Positions 45,296 to 55,007 of a stretch of 64,000 bases of DNA are shown here, in pieces. Position numbers and translations under genes: made by a program. The first letter of the stretch is position 1. Every line of letters begins with the position of its first letter. The notes below the pieces were generated by a model. It had not been told where the DNA came from, made no database searches, and saw only the letters and a list, made by a program, of their open reading frames with translations. The DNA comes from Xanthomonas sp. F10 (lineage in GTDB: Bacteria; Pseudomonadota; Gammaproteobacteria; Xanthomonadales; Xanthomonadaceae), in assembly GCF_014206815.1 (NCBI RefSeq), contig NZ_JACHNP010000001.1, forward strand, positions 524,456-588,455, given 5' to 3'.

Positions 45296-45628
45296 ATGTC
45301 CGCGCCCGCCCTCCGCTTGCTGCTCAGCACCTGCCCCGATCCGGCCAGCGCCGCGCGGGTCGCCCAGGCGCTGGTCGACGAGCGCCTGGCCGCCTGCGTC
45401 AGCCGCCTGCCTAGCGTGCAGTCCACCTACCGCTGGCAAGGCGCGGTGGAACAGGGCGAGGAAGTGCTGCTGCTGATCAAGACCGCCGCCGACCGCCTGC
45501 CTGCCCTGCAGCAGCGGCTGTGCGCGTTGCATCCCTACGAAGTCCCCGAACTGGTCGAACTCGAGGTCGCCGGCGGCCTGCCGGCCTACCTGCAGTGGGT
45601 GCATGCCGAAACCCGTGAGGAACCGTAA
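45296..45628 (+). CDS. cutA: CutA-like divalent-cation tolerance protein
   Basis: A 110-residue trimeric-type CutA. Typical blocks are LLLSTCPDPASAARVAQALVDERLAACV and VLLLIKTAADRLPALQQRLCALHPYEVPEL. The family's copper role is indirect; in E. coli cutA lies with dsbD, as here. The stop is four bases before the dsbD start, so the two are translationally coupled. Confidence 0.93.
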   Translation: MSAPALRLLLSTCPDPASAARVAQALVDERLAACVSRLPSVQSTYRWQGAVEQGEEVLLLIKTAADRLPALQQRLCALHPYEVPELVELEVAGGLPAYLQWVHAETREEP

Positions 45629-45632
45629 GCCG

Positions 45633-47927
45633 ATGACCCTGCTGCACCGCCTCGCCGCCCTGTGCCTGCTGGCCGTGGCCGCCTTCCCCGCCCTGGCGAT
45701 CAGCGAAAAGGACTTGCTGCCGGTGGACCAGGCCTTCGCGCTCAGCGCGCAGGCGCCCGAACGCGGCCGCATCGCGCTGCACTGGGACATCGCCAAGGGC
45801 TATTACCTGTACCGGCACCGCATCGCGGTCAAGGTGATCGGCGGCTTCAGGCCCAACCCGACCCTGCAGCTGCCGGCCGGCCACAAGAAGACCGACCCGT
45901 ACTTCGGCGAGGTGGAGACCTACCGCGACGCGCTGAACGCGGTGCAGAGCGGCATCGCCGACCCCGACACCGACCGCGTGCAGGTCGAGGTGCGCTACCA
46001 GGGTTGCGCCGATGCCGGCGTGTGCTACCCGCCGCAGAAGCGCCTGCTCGAGGTGACCCTGCCGGCCGCCACCGCCACCGCCACCGCCGCTGCCGATCCC
46101 ACGCCGGCGCCGGCCGCGATGGGCGGGCTGCCGGGCAGTGGCCTGGGCGCGAGCATTGGCGCCAAGCCGCTGTTCGGCGCCGGCGCCGGCGCGGTGCAGG
46201 GCCTGCCCCTGCCCTCGGACCAGGCCTTCCACTTCGAAGCCATCGTCGGCGACGGCAATACCCTGCTGCTGCGCTTCACCCCGGCGCCCGGCTACTACCT
46301 GTACCGCGACCGCACCGCGCTGGCGCTGGAAGGCGCGCCCGGCATCCGCACCGGCATGCCGCGCTGGCCCAAGGGCAGTTCGCACCAGGACGAACACTTC
46401 GGCAAGGTCGTGGTGTACTTCGACCAGACCGAGGTCACCGTGCCACTGCAGCGCCAGCGCGCCGACGCCGCCGCCGCGACCCTGGTGGCGACCTTCCAGG
46501 GCTGCCAGACCGACGGCATCTGCTACCCGCCGATGACCCGGCGGGTGAAGCTGGCGCTGCCCAAGGGCACCGTCACCCCGGCCGACCAGGCCGAGGTGAG
46601 TCCGCTGCTGGTGACCCCGCTGGACAGCCGCCAGGCCGATGCCAACGACGCGGCCGCCGCCACGGCCGCCGACGCCCTGCCGGCGACGCCGGACGCCTCG
46701 GCGCACAACGCCGCGCGCAGCGCCGCACCGCCGGCGGCCACGCAGAACCTGCTGTGGATCCTGCTGCTGGCGCTCGGCGGCGGCCTGCTGCTGAACCTGC
46801 TGCCGTGCGTGCTGCCGATCCTGTCGCTGAAGGTGCTGGGCCTGGCGCAGAGCGGCGAGAGCCGCGGCCGCGCCCGCAGCCATGCGCTGTGGTACACGCT
46901 GGGCGTGCTCGCCTCCTTCGCCGTGGTCGGCGGCATCGCCGTGGCCGCGCGCCTGCTGTGGGGCTTCCAGCTGCAGCGCCCGGGCTTCGTCGCGGTGCTG
47001 GTGTACCTGATGTTCGTGGTCGGGCTGAGCCTGTCGGGCGTGTTCACCCTCAGCGCCAACCTCGGCGGCGTCGGTCAGTCGCTGTCCACGCGCAGCGGCC
47101 CGGTCGGCGACTTCTTCACCGGCGTGCTGGCCTGCGTGGTATCCAGCGCCTGCATCGGCCCGTTCATGGGCCCGGCGCTGGGCTATGCGCTGACCGCGCC
47201 GCCGGCGATGGCGATGCTGGTGTTCCTGACCCTGGGCCTGGGCCTGGCGCTGCCGTTCCTGCTGATCGGCTTCGTGCCGTCGCTGGCCAAGCGCCTGCCC
47301 AAGCCGGGCGCCTGGATGGAGACGCTCAAGCAGGTGCTGGCGTTCCCGATGTACCTGAGCGCGATCTGGCTGCTGTGGGTGCTGGGCAAGCAGCGCGGCG
47401 TGGACGCGGTGGCGCTGCTGCTGATCGGCGCCACCCTGCTGGCGCTGGGCCTGTGGTGGTTCGAGCGCGCGCGCTGGCGCGGGCATGCGCTGGGCACCCG
47501 CATGGCCAGCGTGTTGCTGCTGCTGGCGCTGCTGCCGGCCTGGGGCGTGACCCGGCTGCCGCCGCCCAGCGCCAGCGTCGAGCGCAACACCGTGGCCTAT
47601 TCGCCGCAGATGCTCGACCGCCTGCGCACCGACAACCGCGTGGTGTTCGTCAACATGACCGCCGACTGGTGCGTCACCTGCAAGGCCAACGAGCGCAACG
47701 TGTTCGACAGCGACGCGTTCCGCGACACCATCAAGCGGGTGGACGCGGTGTACATGAAGGGCGACTGGACCAACGAGGATCCGCGCATCAGCGCCTTCCT
47801 CGCCGAGCACAAGGCGGTGGGCGTGCCGCTGTACGTGGTGTACGGGCCCGGCGCGCCGCCGACGGTGCTGCCGCCGGTGCTGAGCCAGGCGGTGGTCGAG
47901 GACGCCCTGCTGCGCGCGGCGCGATGA
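45633..47927 (+). CDS. dsbD: Thiol:disulfide interchange protein DsbD with a duplicated N-terminal domain
   Basis: A 764-residue protein, much longer than the roughly 565-residue E. coli form. After the signal peptide there are two copies of the immunoglobulin-like alpha domain, each with its redox pair in a C-x5-CYPP setting: YQGCADAGVCYPPQKR (about residues 115-135) and FQGCQTDGICYPPMTR (about 290-310). Then eight membrane helices (LLNLLPCVLPILSLKVLG; VSSACIGPFMGP hold the two membrane cysteines), and a C-terminal thioredoxin domain with ADWCVTCK. It carries electrons from cytoplasmic thioredoxin to the periplasm. It is encoded between cutA and a TlpA-like gene, overlapping the latter by four bases. 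Confidence 0.93.
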   Translation: MTLLHRLAALCLLAVAAFPALAISEKDLLPVDQAFALSAQAPERGRIALHWDIAKGYYLYRHRIAVKVIGGFRPNPTLQLPAGHKKTDPYFGEVETYRDALNAVQSGIADPDTDRVQVEVRYQGCADAGVCYPPQKRLLEVTLPAATATATAAADPTPAPAAMGGLPGSGLGASIGAKPLFGAGAGAVQGLPLPSDQAFHFEAIVGDGNTLLLRFTPAPGYYLYRDRTALALEGAPGIRTGMPRWPKGSSHQDEHFGKVVVYFDQTEVTVPLQRQRADAAAATLVATFQGCQTDGICYPPMTRRVKLALPKGTVTPADQAEVSPLLVTPLDSRQADANDAAAATAADALPATPDASAHNAARSAAPPAATQNLLWILLLALGGGLLLNLLPCVLPILSLKVLGLAQSGESRGRARSHALWYTLGVLASFAVVGGIAVAARLLWGFQLQRPGFVAVLVYLMFVVGLSLSGVFTLSANLGGVGQSLSTRSGPVGDFFTGVLACVVSSACIGPFMGPALGYALTAPPAMAMLVFLTLGLGLALPFLLIGFVPSLAKRLPKPGAWMETLKQVLAFPMYLSAIWLLWVLGKQRGVDAVALLLIGATLLALGLWWFERARWRGHALGTRMASVLLLLALLPAWGVTRLPPPSASVERNTVAYSPQMLDRLRTDNRVVFVNMTADWCVTCKANERNVFDSDAFRDTIKRVDAVYMKGDWTNEDPRISAFLAEHKAVGVPLYVVYGPGAPPTVLPPVLSQAVVEDALLRAAR

Positions 47928-48517
47928 CCCCCGCCAGCGCGCGCCTGCTGGCGGTCGCCGCGGTGGCGGCGGTGCTCGGCGTGGCGGCGGCGCACTGGTG
48001 GGAACGGCGGACGCCGGCGATGGCCCCGGCAACGTCCGCCACGGCCAGCGGCCATGCGGCAGCGCCGCCGGTCGCCGCGGCGCGCCCGGGCGATCCCGCC
48101 CCGGCGCTGCGCCTGCCCACGCTCGACGGCGGCCAGCTGACCCTGGCGCAGTTCCGCGGCCGGCCGCTGCTGGTCAACGTGTGGGCGAGCTGGTGCGAGC
48201 CGTGCGTGCGCGAGATGCCGGAGCTGGACCGGCTGGCGCGCGCACAGCCCACCGACGGCCTGCAGGTGCTGGGCATCGCCCTGGACCGTGCCGAGGACGT
48301 GCGCGCCTTCCTGCAACGGGTGCCGATCGGCTACCCGATCGCGCTTGAGACCCCCGGCCCGGCCGACGCCAGCGTGCGCCTGGGCGACATCCAGGGCCTG
48401 CTGCCGTACAGCGTGCTGATTGACGCCGACGGCCGCATCGTCAGGCAGAAGCTCGGCCCGTTCGCGCCGGGCGAAGTGGAGGGCTGGGTGGGCGGTGGCG
48501 CCCAGCCGCCACGCTAG
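47924..48517 (+). CDS. TlpA/ResA-like membrane-anchored thioredoxin
   Basis: A 197-residue protein with one N-terminal hydrophobic anchor, an Ala/Pro-rich linker and a TlpA-type thioredoxin domain with WASWCEPCVREMPEL as active site and LPYSVLIDADGRIV (cis-proline region). It is a likely periplasmic reductant receiving electrons from DsbD. The ATGA overlap with dsbD indicates translational coupling. Confidence 0.9.
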   Translation: MTPASARLLAVAAVAAVLGVAAAHWWERRTPAMAPATSATASGHAAAPPVAAARPGDPAPALRLPTLDGGQLTLAQFRGRPLLVNVWASWCEPCVREMPELDRLARAQPTDGLQVLGIALDRAEDVRAFLQRVPIGYPIALETPGPADASVRLGDIQGLLPYSVLIDADGRIVRQKLGPFAPGEVEGWVGGGAQPPR

Positions 48518-48542
48518 CCGGAAGAGCGCTGGACGCGCTCGC

Positions 48543-48610
48543 GTAGGAGCGGCTTCAGCCGCGACCAGACATTACCGGTAAAGCCCGGTCGCGGCTGAAG
48601 CCGCTCCTAC
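48543..48610. repeat. REP-like inverted pair
   Basis: Forward and reverse copies of GTAGGAGCGGCTTCAGCCGC facing each other between the convergent TlpA-like and flavoprotein genes; a likely transcription boundary. Confidence 0.85.
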
Positions 48611-48639
48611 GGACAGCTAGTAACGCGCGGGATCCAGCG

Positions 48640-50040
48640 CTAGAACGCCAGCCGCTGCGGCGCATCGCCACTGGCACCGCCATCGGCGGTTCGCGCCTGC
48701 GCCAGCGTCGCCAGCTCCTCGGCCAGGCGCTGCGCGGCGGCGCGCAGTTCCGGCACCGCGGTGATCTCCCATAGCCCGCCGCGCAACAGCGGTCCCAGGC
48801 AGTACAGCCCGGCGACCGGCTGGCCGCCGGCGTCGCGCACCCGCAGCCGCGGATCGACCACCACCCCCAGACCCAGCGGATCGGCCTGCAGCAGGCCGGC
48901 TTCGCGCAGCGCCGCGACCAGCGGATGGCTGGTGCGGGCGACGTCGGTATCCAGCCCGGTGGCGCGGATCAGCACGTCGAACTGCTCGGTGCGCGCGCCG
49001 CGGTCGGCGCGGTCGCGGATCACCGCTTCCACGGCGTCCTCGCCCAGGCGCGCACGCAGCAAGCGGCCAGCACGGATCCGCAACTGCCCCTGCTGCTGCA
49101 TCTGCGCCAACGCGGTGGCCGCGGTCGGCGCCAGGCGGTGCCGCGCCACCTCCCAGTACGGCCGCAGATGGCGCAGGAAGCGGGCGCGCGCCGCCGGCGC
49201 CAGCCCGCTCCAGAACGGCTGCAGATGCGGACGCAGCGCATCCACCACGCAGCGCCAGTCCTCCACCACCGTGGTCAGCTGGCGCAGGCTGCGCAGCAGG
49301 CCGCGCAGGTCGTGGCTGCGCAGCGCCTGTACGACGCTGGGCGGCAGGCTCACCGGCGCGCCCGGCTGCGGCAGGTGCGCCTGCGGCGCCAGGCCGCGCC
49401 GCGACAAGGCGGTGATCGCCCCACGGTGGCCGCGCCGGCGCAGGGTCAGGGCCACGTCGGCCATGGTCAGCCCGGTGCCGACCAGCAGCAGCCGCGCCTG
49501 CGGCGGCACCGTGTCGAGCACGCCGTCCTGCCACGGCCAGCCGATGTAGCGCCGGTGCACCGCCAGGCGCGGGCCGATGCCCGGCAGCGCCGCCGGCGGC
49601 AATGCGCCGATCGCCAGCACCACCACGTCGCTGGCGAAATCCTCGCCGTTGGCCAGGAACACGCGGAAGCCGTGCGGATCGCGCTCCAGCGCCACCGCCT
49701 CCTGCGCCAGCGGCACCACCTCGGTGGCCGACTCCGCCAGGGCGGCCGCCAGGTGCCGCTCCAGGTACTGGCCGTACTGCAGCCGCGGCAGGAACGCCAT
49801 GCCCTGCGCGGCATCCAGCTGCAGCGCCGCGGCGAACCCGCCCGGATCCTGCGGATCCACGCCCAGGTCCTTGGCGCGCACGTTCAACAAATGCTCCGGC
49901 CGCGCCGCGCCATAGGCGACGCCGCGGCCGAAGGTGTCGGCCATGCCGACCAGGGTGATGCGGCTGGCGGTGCCCTGCCGGGCCAGCGCCGCGGCCAGCA
50001 CGTTGCCGCAGAATCCTGCGCCGATGATCGCGATTCGCAT
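48640..50040 (-). CDS. FAD/NAD(P)-binding oxidoreductase-like protein
   Basis: A 466-residue flavoprotein with an N-terminal Rossmann fold (RIAIIGAGFCGNVLAAALA) of the FAD-NAD(P) binding family, and a second nucleotide-binding stretch LLLVGTGLTMADVALTLRRRG. The start at 50040 puts the Rossmann motif directly at the N-terminus. The C-terminal part shows YCLGPLLRGGLWEITAVPELR. It is related to hydroxyacylglutathione/HpnW-like oxidoreductases without a known substrate here. It is monocistronic on the minus strand, flanked by REPs. Confidence 0.75.
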   Translation of the reverse strand: MRIAIIGAGFCGNVLAAALARQGTASRITLVGMADTFGRGVAYGAARPEHLLNVRAKDLGVDPQDPGGFAAALQLDAAQGMAFLPRLQYGQYLERHLAAALAESATEVVPLAQEAVALERDPHGFRVFLANGEDFASDVVVLAIGALPPAALPGIGPRLAVHRRYIGWPWQDGVLDTVPPQARLLLVGTGLTMADVALTLRRRGHRGAITALSRRGLAPQAHLPQPGAPVSLPPSVVQALRSHDLRGLLRSLRQLTTVVEDWRCVVDALRPHLQPFWSGLAPAARARFLRHLRPYWEVARHRLAPTAATALAQMQQQGQLRIRAGRLLRARLGEDAVEAVIRDRADRGARTEQFDVLIRATGLDTDVARTSHPLVAALREAGLLQADPLGLGVVVDPRLRVRDAGGQPVAGLYCLGPLLRGGLWEITAVPELRAAAQRLAEELATLAQARTADGGASGDAPQRLAF

Positions 50041-50199
50041 GGCACGCACCTTGGCCGCTCGGGGTGTCCTTTGTGCCCCGGATGCGGCGCGCTGGTGTAA
50101 ATCGCCGGTTAATGCGTGCGCTGCGCGGCATGGCGATCGGGCATCAGCACATGGGCGATGCCCATGAGCAGGTCTGCAGCGCCGAGCGCCAGCCGTCCA

Positions 50200-52158
50200 C
50201 TAGCGCGTCGGCGGGCGCTCCACCAGCCCGGGCGCATCGGCGATGAAGGTATCCAGCACGCCGTCGGCGACCTTGACCGGGCCGCCGAAGCGGGTGGCGC
50301 CGGGAATGGAGGGAATCGCCGCCGCCTGCGCGGCGAGCTGCCTGGCGGCGGCAAAGGCCTGCCCGGCTGCCGGATCGCCGGCCAGCGCCTGGTTCAGCCC
50401 GTCCACGCTCAGGCGCAGCGCGCGGCCCCATAACGCGGTCGCGTCCAGCCACGGCGCCGCCTCGGCCACGAACGCGCCGGTCGCGGTGCCGGCGCGGATG
50501 CGCTGCGGCGCAGCCGCCAGGTCGTCGGCGGCGCGCCCCAGCGCGGCCAGTGCCGCGGTGCGGGCGGCCGGATCGCCGTCGGCCAGCGCATCGCGGGCGG
50601 CGTCGATCAGCACCTTGAGCCGCGGCGCCTGTGGCTGCCAGGGCAGATGGCCGAAGGTCGGCGCCAGGTGCTGGGTGTCGAAGAAGGTGAGCAGTGAGTC
50701 GGCCACCAGCGCATCGCCGCCGGCCAGGTCGCGCGCGGCCGCGCGCCAGGTCCGCGGCGCGTCGTAGCCGCGGTCGTTCCAGGCGAAGGCGAGCAGCCCG
50801 GCCACCGCCGGCCGGCTGGCCACTTCCTGATTCATCGGGTTGGCCACGATGCCGCTCAATTCCGCCGACAGCCCGGCCTGGCGGCGGTCGTACGGCGCCA
50901 GCAGCAGGCGCCCAGCGGTCTCGGCGAAATCGTTGACCGGGTAGTTGTCCCACAGCAGCGTCTTGCGTCCGAACGCCTTGGTCGCGTTCTTCGCGTCGCT
51001 GACCGAGATCGACGCCGGGACCACGTCGGTGCCGGTCCACTGCACCACCACGCGCGGATCCAGCGCCTGCCGCAGCGTCGCCTTGTATGGCGACTCGGTG
51101 ACGTTGAAGTACTCGGTCGGCACCATGATCAGCGCACCGTGGCCGGCCGCGGCGATGTCCGCCTGCACCGCATTGAGCAGCTGCGCCTGCGCGGTGGCCG
51201 CGGCCTGTTCGCCGGCGGGGCCGAACGCGGCGGCATCGCCGGGGCAGTTCCACTTGGTGTATTCGATGTCGTCGAAGGCGATGTAGAAGCTGCGCACGCC
51301 GCGCGCGCGCAACGCGGCGAACTTGCGCCGGATCGCCTGCAGGTCGGCCGCGTCGCTGTAGCAGATCGACGGCCCCGGCGAGAGCGCGTAGACGAAGTTG
51401 ATGTGCTCGCGGTTGGCGACTGCGGCCAGCGTGCCCAGCGCCGCCAGCGTGGCCGCCGGGTACGGCGCGCGCCAGCGGTCGCGCGCGAAGGCGTCGTCCT
51501 TGGGGCTGTAGATGTAGGTGTTGGCCTTGAAGCGCGCCAGGAACGCCAGGTGCGCGGCACGCTCGGCCATGCTCCAGGGCTTGCCGTAGAAACCCTCGAT
51601 CGTGCCGCGCACCGGCATCGCCGGCGCGTCGGTCACCGCCACCGAGGCGATGCGCCCGTGTGCGACCAGTTGCCGGAACGTCTGCGCCGCGTGGTACAGG
51701 CCGTCGCCGTCGCGGCCGGCCAGCACGATCAGCGCGCCGCGGCCGCGGGCCACGCTGCCCAGCGCATAGCCTTCCGCGCGCTCCGGCACGTCCAGGTCGA
51801 CGACGGCCAGCGCATCGCGCACCGGTGCCGCGTCGACCGTGCCGAGCACCACCGCCACCGCCTGCGGGTCGCGCGGCAGCGCGCTGGCGCGGCGGATGCG
51901 AGAGACCCCGGCCTCGCGCAACACCGCGCGCACCAGCGCGTCGGTGGCCGGATCGGGCGTGCCGGCCTGCACCAGCACCACCGACGGCCCCAGCGGCAGT
52001 TCCGGCCCGAGCAGACGCAGCGCAGTGGGCGCCGGGTACACCGCCGGCAGCGTCGCCGGCGCCGCCGCCAGCGCGGGCGCGGCGATCGCGCCGGCCAGCA
52101 GCGCCAGCGCCAGGATGGAGCGGGCAAGGCCGCCACGGCCAATTCGGTCGGTTCGCAT
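50200..52158 (-). CDS. Secreted GH84 beta-N-acetylglucosaminidase (O-GlcNAcase/hyaluronidase-like)
   Basis: A 652-residue exported enzyme. After the signal peptide (ILALALLAGAIAAPALA) come an N-terminal accessory domain (about residues 30-150) and the GH84 barrel starting VRGTIEGFYGKPWSMAER. The neighbouring catalytic aspartates are in FYIAFDDIEYTKW. Further typical blocks are ANTYIYSPKDD and MVPTEYFNV. It should release N-acetylglucosamine from glycans or glycoproteins in the periplasm or outside. GAGGGTGGACGC precedes the ATG. An operator-like palindrome lies in its promoter, so it is probably controlled by a GlcNAc/chitin-type regulator. Confidence 0.9.
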   Translation of the reverse strand: MRTDRIGRGGLARSILALALLAGAIAAPALAAAPATLPAVYPAPTALRLLGPELPLGPSVVLVQAGTPDPATDALVRAVLREAGVSRIRRASALPRDPQAVAVVLGTVDAAPVRDALAVVDLDVPERAEGYALGSVARGRGALIVLAGRDGDGLYHAAQTFRQLVAHGRIASVAVTDAPAMPVRGTIEGFYGKPWSMAERAAHLAFLARFKANTYIYSPKDDAFARDRWRAPYPAATLAALGTLAAVANREHINFVYALSPGPSICYSDAADLQAIRRKFAALRARGVRSFYIAFDDIEYTKWNCPGDAAAFGPAGEQAAATAQAQLLNAVQADIAAAGHGALIMVPTEYFNVTESPYKATLRQALDPRVVVQWTGTDVVPASISVSDAKNATKAFGRKTLLWDNYPVNDFAETAGRLLLAPYDRRQAGLSAELSGIVANPMNQEVASRPAVAGLLAFAWNDRGYDAPRTWRAAARDLAGGDALVADSLLTFFDTQHLAPTFGHLPWQPQAPRLKVLIDAARDALADGDPAARTAALAALGRAADDLAAAPQRIRAGTATGAFVAEAAPWLDATALWGRALRLSVDGLNQALAGDPAAGQAFAAARQLAAQAAAIPSIPGATRFGGPVKVADGVLDTFIADAPGLVERPPTR

Positions 52159-52173
52159 GCGTCCACCCTCGAC

Positions 52174-52207
52174 TGGTATGTCAGTGATTTTGAAATGGTA
52201 TATACCA
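52174..52207 (-). promoter_or_regulatory. NagR/GntR-type operator upstream of the GH84 gene
   Basis: TGGTATATACCA (52196-52207) is a perfect 12-bp palindrome 38 bases before the GH84 start. A half-copy, TGGTATGTCA, lies at about 52174. TGGT-N4-ACCA is the shape of operators of GntR/HutC-type N-acetylglucosamine regulators (NagR). Confidence 0.55.
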
Positions 52208-52391
52208 CTCCGCGCATCGCTGTGCGCCGTGCGTGGTCCCGGCCGCCATGTCCCTGTCCCATGCTGCGGCGACACTTGCATGGTCCGGCGCAAGATGCGA
52301 CATAACCGCAGGCCGCGGCGCAGCGCGCTATCCCACGCCGCCGAGGCCGGGCACATGCCCCCGCACGCCGCTGCGGCCGGGCGGAAAAATC

Positions 52392-52403
52392 AAACGATTG
52401 TTT
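52392..52403 (+). promoter_or_regulatory. Possible TetR-type operator before aroQ
   Basis: AAACGATTGTTT is a 12-bp palindrome (AAAC-N4-GTTT) in an AT-rich patch about 80 bases upstream of aroQ. TetR-type sites often look like this. The otherwise GC-rich gap (52159-52483) also contains the GH84 promoter. This could be chance. Confidence 0.3.
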
Positions 52404-52483
52404 AAAACGCCCGCAACTTCGCCGAACTGGACAGCAATGCCGGCTTCGCGCAGACTGCCGCCCTTTCGGCTGCTTTGTTCCCG

Positions 52484-52930
52484 ATGGCGCGACTGCTGCT
52501 GCTGCATGGCCCCAACCTCAACCTGCTCGGCACCCGCGAGCCGGGCGTGTACGGCCATGCCACCCTGGCGCAGATCGATGCCGCACTGCAGGCCCAGGCC
52601 AGCGCCGCCGGCCACCAGCTGGAGAGCCTGCAGTCCAACGCCGAGCACGTGCTGGTGGACCGGGTGCAGGCCGCGCGCGGCGACGGCACCGCCTTCATCC
52701 TGATCAACCCGGCCGCGTTCACCCATACCTCGGTGGCGCTGCGCGACGCGCTGGCGGCGGTGGCGATCCCGTTCATCGAGATCCACCTGTCCAACCCGCA
52801 CAGCCGCGAACCGTTCCGCCACCACAGCTATTTCAGCGACCACGCGGTCGGCGTGGTCTGCGGCTTCGGCGCCGACAGCTACCGCTATGCGATGGACGCG
52901 GCGCTGACCCGGCTGGGAGCGGCCGCATGA
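52484..52930 (+). CDS. aroQ: 3-dehydroquinate dehydratase, type II
   Basis: A 148-residue dodecameric-type enzyme. Catalytic and binding blocks are [16 protein letters not shown] (with the active-site tyrosine later in GVYGHATL), [20 protein letters not shown], and [21 protein letters not shown]. It converts 3-dehydroquinate to 3-dehydroshikimate. The ATG at 52484 is preferred over TTG at 52475. It is followed by accB and accC on the same strand, the gene order often seen in gammaproteobacteria. Confidence 0.96.
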   Translation: MARLLLLHGPNLNLLGTREPGVYGHATLAQIDAALQAQASAAGHQLESLQSNAEHVLVDRVQAARGDGTAFILINPAAFTHTSVALRDALAAVAIPFIEIHLSNPHSREPFRHHSYFSDHAVGVVCGFGADSYRYAMDAALTRLGAAA

Positions 52931-53016
52931 GCCGCACCCGACCGGCGCCCCGCACCCCCGTCTGAGTCCCCGGGCCGCGCGCCCGGTCTTTTTCCGAGTC
53001 ACCTCACGAGGCCGTT

Positions 53017-53499
53017 ATGGATCTCCGCAAAATCAAGAAACTGATCGACCTGCTGGAAGAATCGAATCTCGCCGAGATCGAGATCAAGGAAGGCGAGGAA
53101 AGCGTGCGCCTGGCGCGCACCCCCAAGGGCATGACCGCCAGCGCGCCGCAGTACGTGGCCGCCGCCCCCGCGGCCGCGCCGGCCGCCGCTGCGCCGATGC
53201 CGATGAGCTCGCCCACCGAGGCCTCCACCGGCGGCAGCGCCAAGCCCGGCAACGCCCTGCCCGAGGGCCACGTGCTGCGCGCACCGATGGTCGGCACCTT
53301 CTACACCTCGCCGGCCCCGGACAAGCCGGCCTTCGTCAGCGTCGGCCAGGCGGTCAAGGCCGGCGAGACCCTGGCGATCATCGAAGCGATGAAGATGTTC
53401 AACCCGATCGAAGCCGACGTCTCCGGCACCATCGTCGCGATCCTGGGCGAAAGCGGCCAGCCGGTGGAGTTTGATCAGCCGTTGTTCGTCATCGGCTGA
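53017..53499 (+). CDS. accB: Acetyl-CoA carboxylase biotin carboxyl carrier protein
   Basis: A 160-residue BCCP. The N-terminus ([26 protein letters not shown]) forms the contact region with biotin carboxylase; an Ala/Pro-rich linker (about residues 45-75) is followed by the biotinyl domain with the biotinylated lysine in [12 protein letters not shown] and a C-terminal [13 protein letters not shown]. The gene is co-directional with accC but separated by a long palindromic spacer. Confidence 0.97.
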   Translation: MDLRKIKKLIDLLEESNLAEIEIKEGEESVRLARTPKGMTASAPQYVAAAPAAAPAAAAPMPMSSPTEASTGGSAKPGNALPEGHVLRAPMVGTFYTSPAPDKPAFVSVGQAVKAGETLAIIEAMKMFNPIEADVSGTIVAILGESGQPVEFDQPLFVIG

Positions 53500-53504
53500 A
53501 GAAG

Positions 53505-53606
53505 CCGGGACTCGGGACCCGGGACCCGGGACCCGGAACAGCAAGAGCGCCGATTCGGCTTTCGCTCCTGCTTTTCCGGGTCCCGGGTCCCGAGCCCCGG
53601 GTCCCG
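53505..53606. repeat. Long inverted repeat in the accB-accC spacer
   Basis: The left arm (53505-53535) is a run of CGGGACC units and the right arm (53575-53606) is its reverse complement. TTCCGGGTCCCGGGTCCCG matches the left arm exactly, and the sequence between the arms (GCAAGAGCG against CGCTCCTGC) also pairs partly. The accB-accC mRNA would contain a long hairpin of about 100 bases. Confidence 0.75.
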
Positions 53607-53635
53607 AACACCTCCCGCGTTCGGAATCCCTTCCC

Positions 53636-55000
53636 ATGCTCGATAAAGTCGTCATCGCCAATCGCGGCGAAATCGCGCTGCGCATCCTGCGCGCGTGCCA
53701 TACGCTCGGCATCCGCACGGTCGCGGTGCATTCCACCGTGGACCGCAACCTCAAGCACGTGGCCATGGCCGACGAGTCGGTGTGCATCGGCCCGGCACCC
53801 TCGTCGGAGAGCTACCTCAACATCCCGGCGCTGATCGCCGCGGCCGAGGTCACCGACGCCCAGGCCATCCATCCCGGCTACGGCTTCCTGTCGGAGAACG
53901 CCGACTTCGCCGAGCGCGTGGAGCAGTCCGGCTTCATCTTCATCGGGCCCAAGGCCGACACCATCCGCCTGATGGGCGACAAGGTCGAGGCGATCCGCGC
54001 AATGAAGGCCGCCGGCGTGCCGTGCGTGCCCGGCTCGGGCGGCCCGCTGGGCGAGGACATCGTCGCCAACACCAAGATCGCCCGCGAGATCGGCTACCCG
54101 GTGATCATCAAGGCCGCCGGCGGCGGCGGCGGCCGCGGCATGCGCGTGGTGCATTCGGAGGCCGCGCTGAAGGCCGCGATCGAGACCACCAAGTCCGAAG
54201 CCAAGGCCGCCTTCAGCAACGACCAGGTGTACATGGAGAAGTTCCTGGAGAATCCGCGCCACGTGGAGATCCAGGTGCTGGCCGACGGCCAGGGCGGCGC
54301 CATCCACCTGGGCGAGCGCGACTGCTCGATGCAGCGCCGCCACCAGAAGGTGGTGGAGGAAGCGCCGGCGCCGGGCATCACCGAGGAACTGCGCAACGAG
54401 ATCGGCAAGGTCTGCGTGGACGCCTGCATCCGCATCGGCTACCGCGGCGCCGGCACCTTCGAGTTCCTGTTCGAGAACGGCCGCTTCTACTTCATCGAAA
54501 TGAACACGCGCATCCAGGTGGAGCACCCGGTCACCGAGCGCATCACCGGCATCGACCTGGTCTGCGAGCAGCTGCGCATCGCCGCCGGGCACAAGCTCAG
54601 CATCAAGCAGAAGGACATCGTCCTGCGCGGCCATGCGATCGAGTGCCGCATCAACGCCGAGGACCCGGAAACCTTCATGCCCAACCCGGGCCTGATCACC
54701 GGCTTCCATCCGCCCGGCGGCCCCGGCGTGCGCGTGGACACGCACATCTACAGCGGCTACAAGGTCCCGCCGAACTACGACTCGATGATCGGCAAGCTGA
54801 TCGTGCACGGCCCCGACCGCGAGACCGCGATCGCGCGCATGCGCGTGGCGCTGAGCGAGATGGTGGTGGACGGCATCAAGACCAACATCCCGCTGCAGCA
54901 GCGGATCATGCGCGACAAGGGCTTCCAGGCCGGCGGCCAGAACATCCACTACCTGGAAAAGCGCCTGGCCGAACGCAAGAACAAGTCGATCGCGCTGTAG
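53636..55000 (+). CDS. accC: Acetyl-CoA carboxylase biotin carboxylase subunit
   Basis: A 454-residue ATP-grasp enzyme. Blocks are [54 protein letters not shown] (ATP-binding Gly loop), [46 protein letters not shown], and NIHYLEKRL at the C-terminus. It carboxylates the biotin on AccB. Same operon as aroQ and accB. Confidence 0.97.
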   Translation: MLDKVVIANRGEIALRILRACHTLGIRTVAVHSTVDRNLKHVAMADESVCIGPAPSSESYLNIPALIAAAEVTDAQAIHPGYGFLSENADFAERVEQSGFIFIGPKADTIRLMGDKVEAIRAMKAAGVPCVPGSGGPLGEDIVANTKIAREIGYPVIIKAAGGGGGRGMRVVHSEAALKAAIETTKSEAKAAFSNDQVYMEKFLENPRHVEIQVLADGQGGAIHLGERDCSMQRRHQKVVEEAPAPGITEELRNEIGKVCVDACIRIGYRGAGTFEFLFENGRFYFIEMNTRIQVEHPVTERITGIDLVCEQLRIAAGHKLSIKQKDIVLRGHAIECRINAEDPETFMPNPGLITGFHPPGGPGVRVDTHIYSGYKVPPNYDSMIGKLIVHGPDRETAIARMRVALSEMVVDGIKTNIPLQQRIMRDKGFQAGGQNIHYLEKRLAERKNKSIAL

Positions 55001-55007
55001 GAACGGT

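Noticed and set aside
52392..52403. Reading AAACGATTGTTT as a firm regulator site for aroQ-accB-accC
   Set aside because: A single 12-bp palindrome without a matching regulator gene or second copy is too weak; kept only as a low-confidence site.
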